8,929 nt of DNA from Candidatus Jordarchaeum madagascarense (lineage in GTDB: Archaea; Asgardarchaeota; Jordiarchaeia; Jordiarchaeales; Jordiarchaeaceae), in NCBI GenBank assembly GCA_019056875.1, contig DXJA01000192.1, positions 1-8,929 of the forward strand. Reading direction: 5' to 3'. The translations under genes were made by a program, and so were the position numbers. The notes under the pieces were generated by a model. The model did not search any database. It saw only the letters and a program-made list of their open reading frames with translations, and was not told the origin of the DNA. This document shows positions 1 to 6,695 of this stretch, one piece after another. Within the stretch, counting starts at the first letter, position 1. Each line of letters opens with the position of its first letter.

Positions 1-78
1 AAAAATAGGTTAAAATTCCAAAAAATAGTGGTATTTAATTTTGCGATGAATAGATAAAAAACTAATCTCAAATAGTAG

Positions 79-108
79 AAAAAAGGAGCTCCAGATGAGC
101 CTTTTTTT
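79..108 (-). terminator. Hairpin terminator of GH1 gene A
   Basis: On the minus strand a stem of eight pairs (79-86 with 100-107) continues, after a two-base bulge, into three more pairs (89-91 with 97-99) around a five-base loop. The outer stem is A-run paired with T-run, so transcription ends in a run of six T. It overlaps the TAA stop of the gene, which is compact but plausible. Left of it, bases 1-78 show no gene. Confidence 0.55.
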
Positions 109-1426
109 AGAGATATTCTTTGAATTGTTGCTTTGTAATTTTATTACCTTTTATTATGTCTCGGTATAGGTGTGCACTAGGGCGGGGTTTTCTTTCCAGT
201 GTTTCGTAGTTTATTTCTACTAGTCCGAATCGCATGGAGTAGCCTAGGCTCCACTCGAAGTTATCCATTAATGACCAGTACAGGAATCCTTTCAGGTCCA
301 ATCCGTCACTAATCGCTTTGTGAACCTCTTTTAGATGAGTCAGAATGTATCTGCAACGTTGCTTATCATCATTGGTGGCTATTCCGTTTTCAGTTACGTA
401 TACCGGTTTCCCGTACTTTTTTGTGGACATGAGTTCTTTGTAGAATCCTTCGGGGTACACTTCGTACATGTCTGTGGTTTCTCCCCTGCGAGACATCATT
501 AACTCGAGAACCTTAGGATCATCTAGTCTAGGGGATATTTGGCTTCTGGTGTAGTAGTTCACTCCTATAAGATCCCAGGCGCCTTTGAGATAGTCCAGTT
601 TCTCACCCTTGCCAAAGGGTTCTCTGATGATTCCGGTGTGGATTCCGTCGAGGAACCATCTATTGGTCAGTTCATCCATTTTTCTTGCTTCTTCCACATC
701 CTCTTTCACGTTGGGGTCTACGGGGTCGTAGTACATCATTTGTTTCACTATTCCTGCCTGGGGCTTAGTTTTGAATCCCATGTCTTTTACGGTTTCGTGT
801 ATTGCGCGGTAGCTTTTTCCGTGAGCTATGAGGAAGTGTTTTCCCGCAGTATAGTATTCGTTCATATCGGTGTGGCATGGTGGATGTACACCAAGACCGT
901 AGCTCGCGTAAGCCACCCAAACCGGCTCATTTATAGTGTTATAGAAGGGTATGAGATCTCCCAATGATTCCACTACTTTTCTCGTGTAGCGCTCAAAGTG
1001 ATCAACGGTCTTGGGGTTCAGCCATCCCCCCTTCTCTGCCAACCAGATGGGGTCGGTGAAATGATGTAGCGTAACCATGGGAATAATTTCTCTATTCTTG
1101 AGGGCTTGGATTACTTTGCGGTAGTGTTCTATCTCCCTTTCGTTCCATAGACCTTCTTTGGGCTCTATGCGGCTCCACTCAATGGAGAATCGGTGAGCAT
1201 TGTGACCCAGCTCTTTGATCAGGTCGAAGTCTTTCTCGTAGAGATGGTAGTGGTCGCATGCACGCCCTGAAACAGTGCTGTCATTTATGTGTCCTCCTTC
1301 CTGCTCCCAGGCCCACCATTGGTTATTAGTGTTGTTGCCCTCAACCTGATGGGCTGAGGTTGCGGCACCCCAGAGAAAGCCTTTGGGAAATTCGATATCC
1401 TGGTAAGTCTTCTCTTTTTGAGACAT
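107..1426 (-). CDS. GH1 family beta-glycosidase (paralogue A)
   Basis: This 439-residue protein is a complete retaining beta-glycosidase of family GH1, which hydrolyses beta-linked glucosides, galactosides or similar sugars. It spans the whole TIM barrel with no signal peptide, so it is probably cytoplasmic. Residues visible in the translation are Gln27 in the SAHQVEG motif, His122 in TLHHF, the acid/base Glu167 in TINEP, the nucleophile Glu346 in VTENG, and Trp384, Glu391 and Trp392 in the C-terminal YWS...NFEW motif. Glu391 and Trp392 are typical of enzymes acting on non-phosphorylated sugars rather than 6-phospho-glycosides. The start ATG is preceded by AGAGGT nine bases upstream (1435-1440). 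The usual aglycone motif TDMGWE reads TDMYE here, a one-residue loss that removes the conserved Trp. The gene diverges from the superoxide reductase gene and has a paralogue at 2145-3473. The family is certain; the substrate is not. Confidence 0.96.
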   Translation of the reverse strand: MSQKEKTYQDIEFPKGFLWGAATSAHQVEGNNTNNQWWAWEQEGGHINDSTVSGRACDHYHLYEKDFDLIKELGHNAHRFSIEWSRIEPKEGLWNEREIEHYRKVIQALKNREIIPMVTLHHFTDPIWLAEKGGWLNPKTVDHFERYTRKVVESLGDLIPFYNTINEPVWVAYASYGLGVHPPCHTDMNEYYTAGKHFLIAHGKSYRAIHETVKDMGFKTKPQAGIVKQMMYYDPVDPNVKEDVEEARKMDELTNRWFLDGIHTGIIREPFGKGEKLDYLKGAWDLIGVNYYTRSQISPRLDDPKVLELMMSRRGETTDMYEVYPEGFYKELMSTKKYGKPVYVTENGIATNDDKQRCRYILTHLKEVHKAISDGLDLKGFLYWSLMDNFEWSLGYSMRFGLVEINYETLERKPRPSAHLYRDIIKGNKITKQQFKEYL

Positions 1427-1539
1427 GGTTAAAAACCTCTTCTGTTCGTTTACTAATTATTGGTCTTTGTTTAATGAACTAAAAAAGGGTTTCTTAAAAA
1501 AGTACTACTTTTCTTAGGGAATATTTTTATCGGTAATAG

Positions 1540-1551
1540 AATAAATTTATT
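1540..1551. promoter_or_regulatory. AT palindrome in divergent GH1 A / superoxide reductase promoter region
   Basis: AATAAATTTATT is a perfect 12-base palindrome lying between two divergent genes, 114 bases from the GH1 A start and 89 bases from the superoxide reductase start. It resembles a TATA box in both directions, so it could serve the rightward superoxide reductase promoter, a leftward promoter, or both. An alternative leftward TATA-like element is the CTTTTTAAG stretch near 1493-1503. AT-rich spacers produce such sequences by chance, so this is only a candidate. Confidence 0.3.
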
Positions 1552-1623
1552 AAAGCCCACTCCATTCACACTAATAAGCATCAAAGTGGTGCTGCGAATT
1601 TTTGATAGAAGTATTATATTTTA

Positions 1624-1630
1624 GAGGAGG
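1624..1630 (+). promoter_or_regulatory. Shine-Dalgarno site fixing the TTG start of superoxide reductase
   Basis: GAGGAGG ends nine bases before the TTG at 1640, a normal spacing. The ATG at 1633 is only two bases from it and opens a 13-codon reading frame in another phase, so the TTG is the better start. Confidence 0.7.
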
Positions 1631-1639
1631 TTATGGAAA

Positions 1640-2005
1640 TTGTCAGAGGAATTTTCATTAACAAAGATGAATAGACCTAAGAGTCCAATGATAGACATGG
1701 ATAAAAAACACGTACCAGTAGTTAAAGCCCCGGATAGTGTGAAAGCTAAGGAGCCTTTCAGCGTGTCCGTTAAGGTGGGTGGGATCGATGGAGTGGAGCA
1801 TCCTAATATACTCGGCCACTGGATAAATTGGGTCGAGCTTTACGCTGGAGAGAGATTCTTAGGTAAAGCAGAGTTTGCACCCACAGTTACCACACCCGAA
1901 GCTACGTTCCACATTATTCTAGAGGCACCCACTGAATTAAGAGTAGTTGAATTTTGTAATCTTCATGGGCTGTGGGAATCAAAGAAAAAAATTGATGTCA
2001 AGTAG
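1640..2005 (+). CDS. Superoxide reductase (neelaredoxin / class II, one-domain desulfoferrodoxin family)
   Basis: This 121-residue protein belongs to the superoxide reductase family, which reduces superoxide to hydrogen peroxide at a mononuclear iron centre without making oxygen. It has only the iron-binding beta domain and lacks the N-terminal desulforedoxin domain. The expected Fe(His)4Cys ligands are visible: His24 in KKHVP, His54 and His60 in HPNILGH, Cys106 and His109 in CNLHG. The position that is normally the sixth-ligand Glu of EKHVP is Lys22 here, with Asp21 next to it. The start is TTG, supported by GAGGAGG nine bases upstream; Met10 at 1667 is a less likely alternative. No rubredoxin or rubrerythrin partner is in the window. 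It sits between two GH1 paralogues on the opposite strand, with its own promoter and a clear terminator, so it is probably a separate oxidative-stress gene. Confidence 0.93.
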   Translation: MSEEFSLTKMNRPKSPMIDMDKKHVPVVKAPDSVKAKEPFSVSVKVGGIDGVEHPNILGHWINWVELYAGERFLGKAEFAPTVTTPEATFHIILEAPTELRVVEFCNLHGLWESKKKIDVK

Positions 2006-2010
2006 CTTAA

Positions 2011-2063
2011 AGATAGCTAAAAAAATAAAAAAGCTCATCTAAATTCTAATTTTTTCTTTTTTT
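2011..2063 (+). terminator. Hairpin and T-tract after superoxide reductase
   Basis: AGATAGCT (2011-2018) pairs with AGCTCATCT (2032-2040) with one bulged C, enclosing an A-rich 13-base loop. A tract of thirteen T broken by one C follows at 2050-2063. This lies just after the stop codon, in the 139-base gap where the gene converges with GH1 gene B. The tract is T-rich only in the plus direction, so it mainly serves the superoxide reductase; no equally clear terminator is seen for GH1 gene B. Confidence 0.6.
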
Positions 2064-2144
2064 GTAAAAGTAATGTTTTCTGGCTTTTATAAGAGAAGTG
2101 GTAGCCGGATTTTGACTGTAATAATTTAGAGTTTTGTTGGTTTG

Positions 2145-3473
2145 TTATAGATATTTTTGGAATTGTTGTTCGGTTATCCTGTTGTCTTTGATGATGTCTC
2201 GATAAAGGTAAGCACTGGGTCTGGGATTTCTCTCCATTGTGTTAAAGTCAACTTCTATGATTCCGAATCTCTTTGCGAATCCTTCCGCCCACTCAAAGTT
2301 GTCGATTAGAGACCAGTACATATATCCCTTAACGTCTAATCCATCTTCCATTACTCTGTGTAACTGGTAGAGATGTCTTAGAATGTATCGGCATCGCTGC
2401 TCATCATTCAGGGTTGCTATGCCGTTCTCGGTTACATAGACCGGTTTCTTATACTTCTTTACTGACATTAAACTGTAGTAGAATCCCTCTGGATAAACCT
2501 CCCAGCCCATGTCTGTGGTTTCCGCTTCCTCGGGGATGTTCATTGTTAGTTTTGCTTGTTCTTCGGTTTGGGTTTCGGTTATTGGTGTCGCTAGTATTCT
2601 GGTGTACCAGTTCACTCCGATGAAATCCCAGGAATCTTTCAAGTATTCTGGCTCTTCACCTTTTCCGAATGGTTGGGCAAGAATCCCGGTGTGGATTCCT
2701 TCAAGGTACCAGCGGTTAACAGTATCGTCCATTAACTTTGCTTGTTGCACATCGTCTTCAGAACCGGGGTCCACCGGTGCGAAGTAGGGGATCTGTTTTA
2801 CGATTCCCGCCTGGGGTTTAATATTGAAACCCTTATCCTTCGTAGTTTCGTGTATTGTGTGGTAACACTTTCCATGAGCCATGAGAAGGTGCTTGCCCGC
2901 TGTGAAAAATTCGGATAGATCATTTTTGCATGGGGGGTGAATTCCCAGAAGGTATCCCATCACCGCGACCATCATGGGTTCATTAATCGTGTTGTAGAAT
3001 GTTATCAGGTCGCCCATATTTTCCACAACTACTCTGGTGTAACGCTCAAAGAGATCAACAGATTCTGGATTAAGCCAGCCACCCTTGTCCTGCAGCCAGA
3101 TGGGATTAGTGAAATGGTGAAGAGTAACCATTGGGGTGATGTCACGATCCAAAAGAGCCTGAATAACGTTGCGGTAATGTTCTATTTCCTTTTCGCTCCA
3201 TTTCCCCTCTTTGGGTTCTATGCGGCTCCACTCTATGGAGAATCGGTGAACATTGTGGCACAACTCTTTGGCTAACTCGAAATCCTTATCGTAAAGATTG
3301 TATTGATCGCAGGCACGCCCCGAAACTGAACCATCATGAATACGGCTACCTTCCTGCTCCCAGGCCCACCAGTGATTATTTGTATTATTACCCTCAACTT
3401 GATGTGCAGAGGTAGCAGCTCCCCAGAGAAAACCAGAGGGAAAAGTTATTTCCTTATTTTCATTTTTTGACAC
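2145..3473 (-). CDS. GH1 family beta-glycosidase (paralogue B)
   Basis: This 442-residue protein is a second complete GH1 retaining beta-glycosidase. Key residues are Gln25, His120 in TLHHF, the acid/base Glu165 in TINEP, the nucleophile Glu349 in VTENG, and Glu394 and Trp395 in NFEW. No signal peptide is present. The start is GTG at 3473; GGGG lies eight bases upstream (3482-3485), and the first ten residues match the start of paralogue A in length. The N-terminal 80 residues are about four fifths identical to paralogue A, falling later in the protein. The main differences are the stretch after TINEP and the loop at about residues 293-320, several residues longer here. Both regions usually shape the aglycone side, so the two enzymes probably split substrates. 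The conserved TDMGWE motif is intact, unlike in paralogue A. The exact substrate cannot be read from the sequence. Confidence 0.96.
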   Translation of the reverse strand: MSKNENKEITFPSGFLWGAATSAHQVEGNNTNNHWWAWEQEGSRIHDGSVSGRACDQYNLYDKDFELAKELCHNVHRFSIEWSRIEPKEGKWSEKEIEHYRNVIQALLDRDITPMVTLHHFTNPIWLQDKGGWLNPESVDLFERYTRVVVENMGDLITFYNTINEPMMVAVMGYLLGIHPPCKNDLSEFFTAGKHLLMAHGKCYHTIHETTKDKGFNIKPQAGIVKQIPYFAPVDPGSEDDVQQAKLMDDTVNRWYLEGIHTGILAQPFGKGEEPEYLKDSWDFIGVNWYTRILATPITETQTEEQAKLTMNIPEEAETTDMGWEVYPEGFYYSLMSVKKYKKPVYVTENGIATLNDEQRCRYILRHLYQLHRVMEDGLDVKGYMYWSLIDNFEWAEGFAKRFGIIEVDFNTMERNPRPSAYLYRDIIKDNRITEQQFQKYL

Positions 3474-3597
3474 AGGTATATCCCCATTTTTTTGAAATAG
3501 AATGTTGTGTAGTACTATTTTAAGTTTTTAATATTCTCGGGGTGGAACTCTTTTGATTGTTAGTTAACGAATTAAGTGTTAATCGTTTTCGAATCAA

Positions 3598-3606
3598 ATA
3601 TATAAT
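3598..3606 (-). promoter_or_regulatory. Candidate TATA box for GH1 gene B
   Basis: The minus strand reads ATTATATAT here, about 125 bases before the GTG start of GH1 gene B. If used, it predicts an untranslated leader of about 100 bases. A seven-base inverted repeat (3604-3625) overlaps its upstream edge, a position where a regulator could aid or block TBP/TFB binding. Other AT-rich stretches nearer the gene are possible alternatives. Confidence 0.3.
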
Positions 3607-3694
3607 GTTTTTCAGTATAAACATTTTCACCAATAATACTATTTAAACTTGAAATAGCTTTAAGAAAAAAAGCACATTAATATAAAAAGCATTT

Positions 3695-3742
3695 GAGCCT
3701 AATTTAAAAAAAAGGAATTGTGGTTTGAATAATATTCAAACC
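3695..3742 (-). terminator. Palindrome plus T-run: likely terminator of acyl-CoA synthetase gene
   Basis: Bases 3722-3742 form a perfect inverted repeat of ten base pairs around a single central base (arm GGTTTGAATA). On the minus strand it is followed, after a short CAATTCC-type linker, by eight T (about 3707-3714). It starts 52 bases past the acyl-CoA synthetase stop codon, where a terminator is expected. An RNA hairpin would need to open a few central pairs to form a loop. A binding site for a dimeric regulator is the alternative. Confidence 0.55.
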
Positions 3743-3794
3743 TTTTCTTTGCCTGTTTGGTTTTAATTATGATTGAATCTGAGTGATCTATCGG

Positions 3795-5531
3795 TTATTT
3801 ACTGTGTTCTTCTCTTAGTATTCTCTTGTTTATTTTGCCAGTTGCTGTTTTGGGGGTTTCGTCTAGGAAGATTACCTTATCGGGCATCCACCATTTAGGC
3901 ATTGTACCCTTCTCAACATGTTCTTTTATTAGATGGTTCTTTATGTCTTCCTCTGTTACTTTGCCTTTGTATTCTGGTTTGGGCACTATTAGCGCTATTG
4001 GTCTTTCACTCCACTTGGGATCGGGTACACCGATTGCTGCGACTTCTGCAACTGCTGGGTGACTGGAGATGAATCCCTCGAGTCTTGAGGAGGGTATCCA
4101 CTCGCCACCGCTTTTGATAGCGTCTTTCGCCCTGTCGACAAATAGTACTGCTCCATACTCATCGATCACCACGAAGTCGTCTACATCAAATGCGCCGTAA
4201 CGCCAAGCGCTCTCGGTTTTTTCAGGGTCCTTATAGTATTCCCTTGTGGGTGAGGGGGCTTCGAAAAGTACTCTGCCCGGGGTTTCACTTCCTATTGGAA
4301 TTTCATTTCCTTCCTCGTCAACAGTCTTAACGAAACTTAGGGGGATAGCTACTCCTAGGGAGTTTTTCAGAACAAAGTGGTCTCTCATTTTTTCGGAATC
4401 TGTTCCCATTTTCATCCACATTCTAGGAATGAAAGTCGCCCTAGTTATAGCGGTTAGCGTCTCTGAGGGCCCATAACCGGTAACTACGTCTATACCCATC
4501 TTTTTGGCGTCTTCGTAAACTGAGATGGGTAGGGCCTCGCCTCCGTATCCAAACAGGAAGCCTTTGTAGTCGGTGATACCCATTTTTTTGGCTTCTTGGA
4601 ATATGGCGTAAAGCATTGTGGGAACTCCTCCAGACATAACACTTCCACCGACTTCCCTAGCAATAGGTATATAATCTTTTATTAACCGGGCTATGTGTGC
4701 CCAGTCATACCTACCAGGAAAAACTAGCTTGTTACCTCCCAGAACACAGTAGTAGGGCTGCATCCATCCGAATATGTGGAAGTACGGTACCAGTATTAAT
4801 ATTATATCTCTGTTAGATGCTCTGAAAGGGTATTCCATGGAAGCAATCAGTATTTGCATAGAAGACAATAGTATTTGCCTGTGTGTGTGGTACACTCCTT
4901 TCGGTAACCCTGTTGTTCCAGAGGTGAAGAAGAGACTCGCTACGAAATACTCGTTTATCTCTGGCCAATTGTATTTTTCTTCACCCGATTTTTTCAGCAG
5001 TTCCTCGTACTCGTAAATCCCTACATCCTCAGGTGCTTCAATTTTAGGTAGTTCCCCTTTTCTGGTGCACGTGATTTCGTCACTCATTACTACAACGTTC
5101 TTTATGGTTTTTACGTTCTCAAGAATAGCATTTAGGAACGGGGCAAAATCTGTGTGTATGAATAGAACTTCGGGTTCAGCTAGATTCATGGTGTAGGCTA
5201 TATCTTGTGGGGCTAGTCTGATGTTAACTGTGAACAACACAGCCCCATACATGGGTACAGCGTACATTAGTTCTTGGAACCTTATGGTATTCCAGTCCAT
5301 AACGGCTACTCTTGTACCCATGCTCCAAGGTTTTTCAGCACTCTTAACTCCGAATTTTTCAAGTATAAAGCCAAGTCTATTTACACGCTCAGCAAATTCT
5401 GTGTAGGTAAACTCCCTCTTTGGCAAATTTGGAGGAGCATAAATCAATTTTTGATCCGGGGCGGCGTACAATCCTGTTCGAAGAATCTTACCTATAGTAA
5501 GCTGGTAGTCCTTAAAATCATCCACACCCAT
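3795..5531 (-). CDS. AMP-forming acyl-CoA synthetase (medium/long-chain fatty acyl-CoA ligase type)
   Basis: This enzyme of the acyl-adenylate-forming superfamily activates a carboxylic acid with ATP and CoA, giving acyl-CoA, AMP and pyrophosphate. Counting from the preferred start it has 578 residues. Motifs in order are the P-loop TSGTTGLPKG (203-212), a Trp in FHIFGW (256) at the place of the gate Trp of bacterial long-chain synthetases, GYGPSE (352-357), the ATP-ribose Asp near 452, the DR hinge (466-467), SGGEW (474-478), and the catalytic Lys566 in KTATGK. The preferred start is the ATG at 5531 (MGVDDF), because AGGAG lies nine bases before it. An ATG at 5540 would touch the ribosome site with no gap. 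The N-terminal region and gate Trp favour a medium- or long-chain fatty acid, but aryl acids cannot be excluded. It lies downstream of an enoyl-CoA hydratase gene, consistent with a shared pathway. Confidence 0.93.
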   Translation of the reverse strand: MGVDDFKDYQLTIGKILRTGLYAAPDQKLIYAPPNLPKREFTYTEFAERVNRLGFILEKFGVKSAEKPWSMGTRVAVMDWNTIRFQELMYAVPMYGAVLFTVNIRLAPQDIAYTMNLAEPEVLFIHTDFAPFLNAILENVKTIKNVVVMSDEITCTRKGELPKIEAPEDVGIYEYEELLKKSGEEKYNWPEINEYFVASLFFTSGTTGLPKGVYHTHRQILLSSMQILIASMEYPFRASNRDIILILVPYFHIFGWMQPYYCVLGGNKLVFPGRYDWAHIARLIKDYIPIAREVGGSVMSGGVPTMLYAIFQEAKKMGITDYKGFLFGYGGEALPISVYEDAKKMGIDVVTGYGPSETLTAITRATFIPRMWMKMGTDSEKMRDHFVLKNSLGVAIPLSFVKTVDEEGNEIPIGSETPGRVLFEAPSPTREYYKDPEKTESAWRYGAFDVDDFVVIDEYGAVLFVDRAKDAIKSGGEWIPSSRLEGFISSHPAVAEVAAIGVPDPKWSERPIALIVPKPEYKGKVTEEDIKNHLIKEHVEKGTMPKWWMPDKVIFLDETPKTATGKINKRILREEHSK

Positions 5532-5540
5532 ACATATCAT

Positions 5541-5547
5541 CTCCTAA
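5541..5547 (-). promoter_or_regulatory. Shine-Dalgarno site deciding the acyl-CoA synthetase start
   Basis: The minus strand reads TTAGGAG directly before the first ATG (5540) and nine bases before the second in-frame ATG (5531). Together with the following ATGAT it mimics GGAGGTGAT, the extended complement of the 16S rRNA tail. This places translation at the second ATG and shortens the protein by three residues. Confidence 0.65.
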
Positions 5548-5649
5548 CTCTGTCTATTTCAAAATATTTAGGAATCCTTAAAAAAATTTTTACAAGTTTA
5601 GTAATAAATCTACCTCTCCCCTATTGGTTCTACACTCTTAGAGCGCCTC

Positions 5650-5657
5650 ATATATAA
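5650..5657 (-). promoter_or_regulatory. Candidate TATA box for acyl-CoA synthetase gene
   Basis: The minus strand reads TTATATAT within the 220-base gap after the creatininase-family gene. Transcription would begin roughly 25-30 bases on, giving a leader of some 90 bases. If used, the synthetase gene has its own promoter instead of being read only from the upstream genes. The rest of the gap shows no gene. Confidence 0.4.
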
Positions 5658-5760
5658 CTCACTAAAAATTAAATGGTAAGAGAAAAAAGAATAGAAAGCC
5701 ATAAACAGTTAAAGATGTATTAAATCCAAAATTTCGTTTGAAAATAATAAAAAATTTGTT

Positions 5761-6615
5761 TTACTCTTTGTAGTCAGTTCTAAAGTTGGGAAGATTCCAA
5801 TAGTAGGTGTGCAGGTATTGTTTGTAGTTTTCTCTTTTAATGAATTCGATAGACATTTTTGTGAGAATGCCTATTGTCGAGTCTAGCATAAGCTTCCCGA
5901 TCTGCTTTGAAGACTCTGCGGGATATCCAAAGTAGCCAATCCCGTTACCATGCTTGTCAACCACCTTTCTATCCGATAGTTTAGTCACGTTCACCTCTAC
6001 GGGTTCATAGTTTTTATAGTCTTCATTGACCAGTTCTTCGTTTATGTTGAGCATCATCGAGGTTTCACCGTAGCCGCCATGCCAGTCCTTGGGAAACTTT
6101 TCCCTAATTAGGCGCAGTTCTTCGGGCACCTCCTCGAGGTCTCCTCCGAACATTAATGAAAGGTAGTACCCCATGGGGGAAAAAATGATGTCCCCATATT
6201 GTTGATTTAGCTCTTCACAAGCCTCCTCAATGGCCACAGCAAAGGTGGGTGCCCCGTGGCACGCGAATATTATTATGTGTCGAAAACCGTAAACGGCAAG
6301 GGATTGACCCAGGTCGAATATAATGTTCTTAACATTTTTTGCATTAAACTCGATGGGACCAGCCTTGTCTAGGGTACCGGTGCCTATCGGTATAGCGGGA
6401 TAAATCAGAACGCTGTAATCGCTCAACTCCACCTTTATTCTTTCACCCACTCCCCTAGTAATATAATTACTTTCAAAAAAATCGGTTCCGATAGGTAGGT
6501 GCGGTCCGTGTTGCTCGAGTGGGGCTATTGGCACCAGAAAAACTGTTTTCTCTCTTTCCATCGAGTCCAGTTCTTTCCAAGTTAAATTCTCAATGGAGAT
6601 TACCATGGAAGACAT
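5761..6615 (-). CDS. Creatininase-family metal-dependent amidohydrolase
   Basis: This 284-residue protein belongs to the creatininase superfamily, dinuclear-metal hydrolases that open cyclic amides or remove formyl groups. Known members include creatininase, the archaeal formamide hydrolase ArfB, the mycofactocin peptidase MftE and an inositol-pathway hydrolase. Metal-site residues are easy to place: Glu34 and His36 in PLEQHGPHLP, Asp45 in GTD, His120, and the HGGYGETS motif with His179 and Glu184. The usual NGHGGN around the middle His reads ACHGAP, a departure that probably changes substrate binding. The C-terminus carries a Tyr-rich tail of about 25 residues, and the length exceeds typical ArfB. 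There is no Shine-Dalgarno before the ATG at 6615, and a TATA-like element lies about 28 bases upstream, so the mRNA may be leaderless; Met4 is a possible alternative start. Its place between CoA-pathway genes suggests a catabolic rather than cofactor role. Substrate unknown. Confidence 0.88.
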   Translation of the reverse strand: MSSMVISIENLTWKELDSMEREKTVFLVPIAPLEQHGPHLPIGTDFFESNYITRGVGERIKVELSDYSVLIYPAIPIGTGTLDKAGPIEFNAKNVKNIIFDLGQSLAVYGFRHIIIFACHGAPTFAVAIEEACEELNQQYGDIIFSPMGYYLSLMFGGDLEEVPEELRLIREKFPKDWHGGYGETSMMLNINEELVNEDYKNYEPVEVNVTKLSDRKVVDKHGNGIGYFGYPAESSKQIGKLMLDSTIGILTKMSIEFIKRENYKQYLHTYYWNLPNFRTDYKE

Positions 6616-6639
6616 AGAATCTTTAAAACAGCAAATTCA

Positions 6640-6645
6640 CTTATA
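6640..6645 (-). promoter_or_regulatory. Candidate TATA element for a leaderless creatininase-family mRNA
   Basis: The minus strand reads TATAAG here, preceded by the purine-rich GGAAGG that could act as a BRE. The distance to the ATG at 6615 is about 25-30 bases, the usual TATA-to-start distance in archaea, so transcription would begin at or next to the start codon. This agrees with the absence of a ribosome-binding site. Confidence 0.35.
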
Positions 6646-6695
6646 CCTTCCGATTCCATTTTTTAAAAGAGGGATTAGGGGGATAGATTAAAAAA

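Larger units (their letters stand above)
3474..3794. other. Gene-free regulatory spacer between acyl-CoA synthetase end and GH1 gene B start
   Basis: This 321-base spacer has stop codons in all frames and no convincing small gene. It contains the 3' end signal of the acyl-CoA synthetase gene (palindrome at 3722-3742 with a T-run on the minus strand) and the promoter of GH1 gene B. A TATA-like ATTATATAT on the minus strand lies at 3598-3606. Inverted repeats surround it: 3568-3575 with 3579-3585 (one bulge), 3604-3610 with 3619-3625 (perfect, eight-base spacer), and 3639-3644 with 3652-3657. The repeats may be operator sites, but the composition is very AT-rich. Confidence 0.5.

Noticed and set aside
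450..480. Possible frameshift or pseudogene in GH1 gene A at the altered TDMGWE motif
   Set aside because: The frame stays open and conserved on both sides, so this is an in-frame change of one residue.
539..967. Plus-strand open frame of 142 codons inside GH1 gene A
   Set aside because: It is antisense to the conserved glycosidase, has low-complexity composition and no ribosome-binding site or family resemblance.
1633..1674. ATG-initiated 13-codon frame overlapping the superoxide reductase start
   Set aside because: Its ATG is only two bases from the Shine-Dalgarno site and the peptide is meaningless; the TTG start at 1640 fits better.
2414..3275. Three plus-strand open frames inside GH1 gene B
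   Set aside because: They are antisense shadows of a clearly conserved gene and show no recognisable motif.
5274..5657. Plus-strand open frame of 127 codons crossing the acyl-CoA synthetase start
   Set aside because: Most of it is antisense to the synthetase, and the rest covers its promoter region; the translation looks random.
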